Assembly (NCBI GenBank): GCA_028289505.1 | Contig: JANQPK010000220.1 | Location: forward strand, 1 to 5,795 | Direction of reading: 5' to 3' | Source of the DNA: Cyclobacteriaceae bacterium | Lineage (GTDB): Bacteria; Bacteroidota; Bacteroidia; Cytophagales; Cyclobacteriaceae | DNA: 5,795 bases | Part shown: piece by piece, positions 5,083 through 5,795 of the stretch | How the letters are laid out: each line of letters opens with the position of its first letter | Numbering within the stretch: the first letter of the stretch is position 1 | Translations under genes and position numbers: made by a program | Notes under the pieces: generated by a model | What the model saw: only the letters and a program-made list of their open reading frames with translations | The model's database searches: none | What the model was told of the DNA's origin: nothing

Positions 5083-5795
5083 CTAGTTAATCTCCAAACT
5101 TACATCCGTAAAATTACCGTCTATGGTTATTTTTCCCCCATTCCCGTTACCAATCTTGCCTTTATAGTGCCTACTGTTATTTTCAAGGTTAACATAACTC
5201 ATGCTAACCCTTGATTCTGGGTAATGCAATCTCCCATGATTCAAGTCAACCTCCAGTTCACCATTCGCTCCGTTGTCTAACTCCACAGCCAGATAACTAT
5301 GGTTTCCATCAAAATTAATTACCGAAAAGTTGGCAGACATTCTATCAATCTCCACCTGGCTGTGTTGGCAATCAGCATTTAGTTCAGCACCCAATCTTTC
5401 TGATTCGATGCTTGAATGTTGCATGTCGCTATTTAAAGCATTGATAGACTCCGCTTCCAGTTTGCTGTGCTGCATTTCTACGTTTAAATCACCCATCTCA
5501 CCAAACTCCAGCCTGCCATGTCTTAGCTCCAATTCCAGGTCACCTGCCTGGTCTATGTCAGCACTGGCATGGGCCACTTCCAATTCAAGATCACCCAAAT
5601 TTCCTAGCCTTAACCGTTGATAATGCTGCACCTCCAAAGATCCCGAAGCAATAGCTGCTATTCGACCACCATTACCATGTTGTAAACTGATCTCCGAATT
5701 TCCTCTTAGCTCTTCTGCTACAATCTGACCATGAGCCAAATCTAACTCAAGAGGGCCCTCAAAATTGCTTATATAAATGTCCCCATGTCGATGGT
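5083..5795 (-). CDS. Beta-solenoid repeat protein, DUF4097/putative-adhesin-like (5' end cut by window edge)
   Basis: The frame is open from the right edge to a TAG at 5085-5083, with 236 residues visible. An internal TTG near 5739 is only a codon within this frame, because the repeats continue upstream of it. The protein consists of twelve successive units, each starting with His and mostly 17-18 residues long, later 21-23. Examples are HGRLEFGEMGDLNVEMQ and HSKLEAESINALNSDMQ. Hydrophobic residues alternate around a turn, as in a right-handed beta-helix. Bacteroidota DUF4097/putative adhesin proteins have similar units that start with Tyr-Gly or Tyr-Ser; here His takes that place. The C-terminus (GKITIDGNFTDVSLEIN) looks like a normal capping end. 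The N-terminus, where a signal peptide would be expected, lies outside the window, so export cannot be judged. Function is unknown, and adhesin is only a domain name. Confidence 0.8.
   Translation of the reverse strand, partial: HRHGDIYISNFEGPLELDLAHGQIVAEELRGNSEISLQHGNGGRIAAIASGSLEVQHYQRLRLGNLGDLELEVAHASADIDQAGDLELELRHGRLEFGEMGDLNVEMQHSKLEAESINALNSDMQHSSIESERLGAELNADCQHSQVEIDRMSANFSVINFDGNHSYLAVELDNGANGELEVDLNHGRLHYPESRVSMSYVNLENNSRHYKGKIGNGNGGKITIDGNFTDVSLEIN

Noticed and set aside
5330..5620. Plus-strand 96-residue Ser/Cys-rich frame
   Set aside because: It is a shadow of the His-initiated repeats on the other strand.
5737..5739. TTG at 5739-5737 as the start of the solenoid protein
   Set aside because: The same frame and the same repeat pattern continue to the window edge, so the gene begins outside the window.

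Overview
The window looks like a chromosomal housekeeping segment from a member of the Bacteroidota, most likely the Cytophagales. The evidence is the protein types, a 30S ribosomal protein bTHX gene, promoters that match the Bacteroidota -7 box TAnnTTTG, A-rich sequence before start codons instead of strong Shine-Dalgarno sites, and a short SRP RNA without an Alu domain. The species cannot be named from the sequence alone. I see no mobile elements, CRISPR arrays or tRNAs.

Left part (1-2320, minus strand). The order of transcription is bTHX gene, trp leader peptide, attenuator, trpE, trpG, with trpG cut by the left edge. The 170-base gap between bTHX and trpE holds a complete-looking ribosome-mediated trp attenuator. 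It has a 19-residue leader peptide with tandem Trp codons, a 1:2 pause stem, a 9-bp 2:3 antiterminator and an 8-bp 3:4 terminator with a T-run. TrpE and TrpG together make anthranilate from chorismate and glutamine. The attenuator would let the cell switch this on when charged tRNA-Trp is scarce. trpE appears to start with TTG.

Middle (2321-3424). A divergent promoter region separates bTHX from two overlapping plus-strand genes for uncharacterised proteins. The first is 160 residues and Cys/His-rich; the second is 76 residues and acidic. They are followed by a 68-base inverted repeat with a 7-base period, then the SRP RNA gene (ffs) with its own promoter and terminator.

Right part (3425-5795). 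An apparent operon runs tal (small transaldolase), a 68-residue unknown protein, then ftsE, with gaps of 4 bases and an ATGA overlap. No ftsX is adjacent. The space between ftsE and the convergent last gene is filled with a second 7-base-period repeat. The last gene, on the minus strand and cut by the right edge, encodes a beta-solenoid-like protein made of His-initiated units of about 17-23 residues, resembling the DUF4097 putative adhesins.
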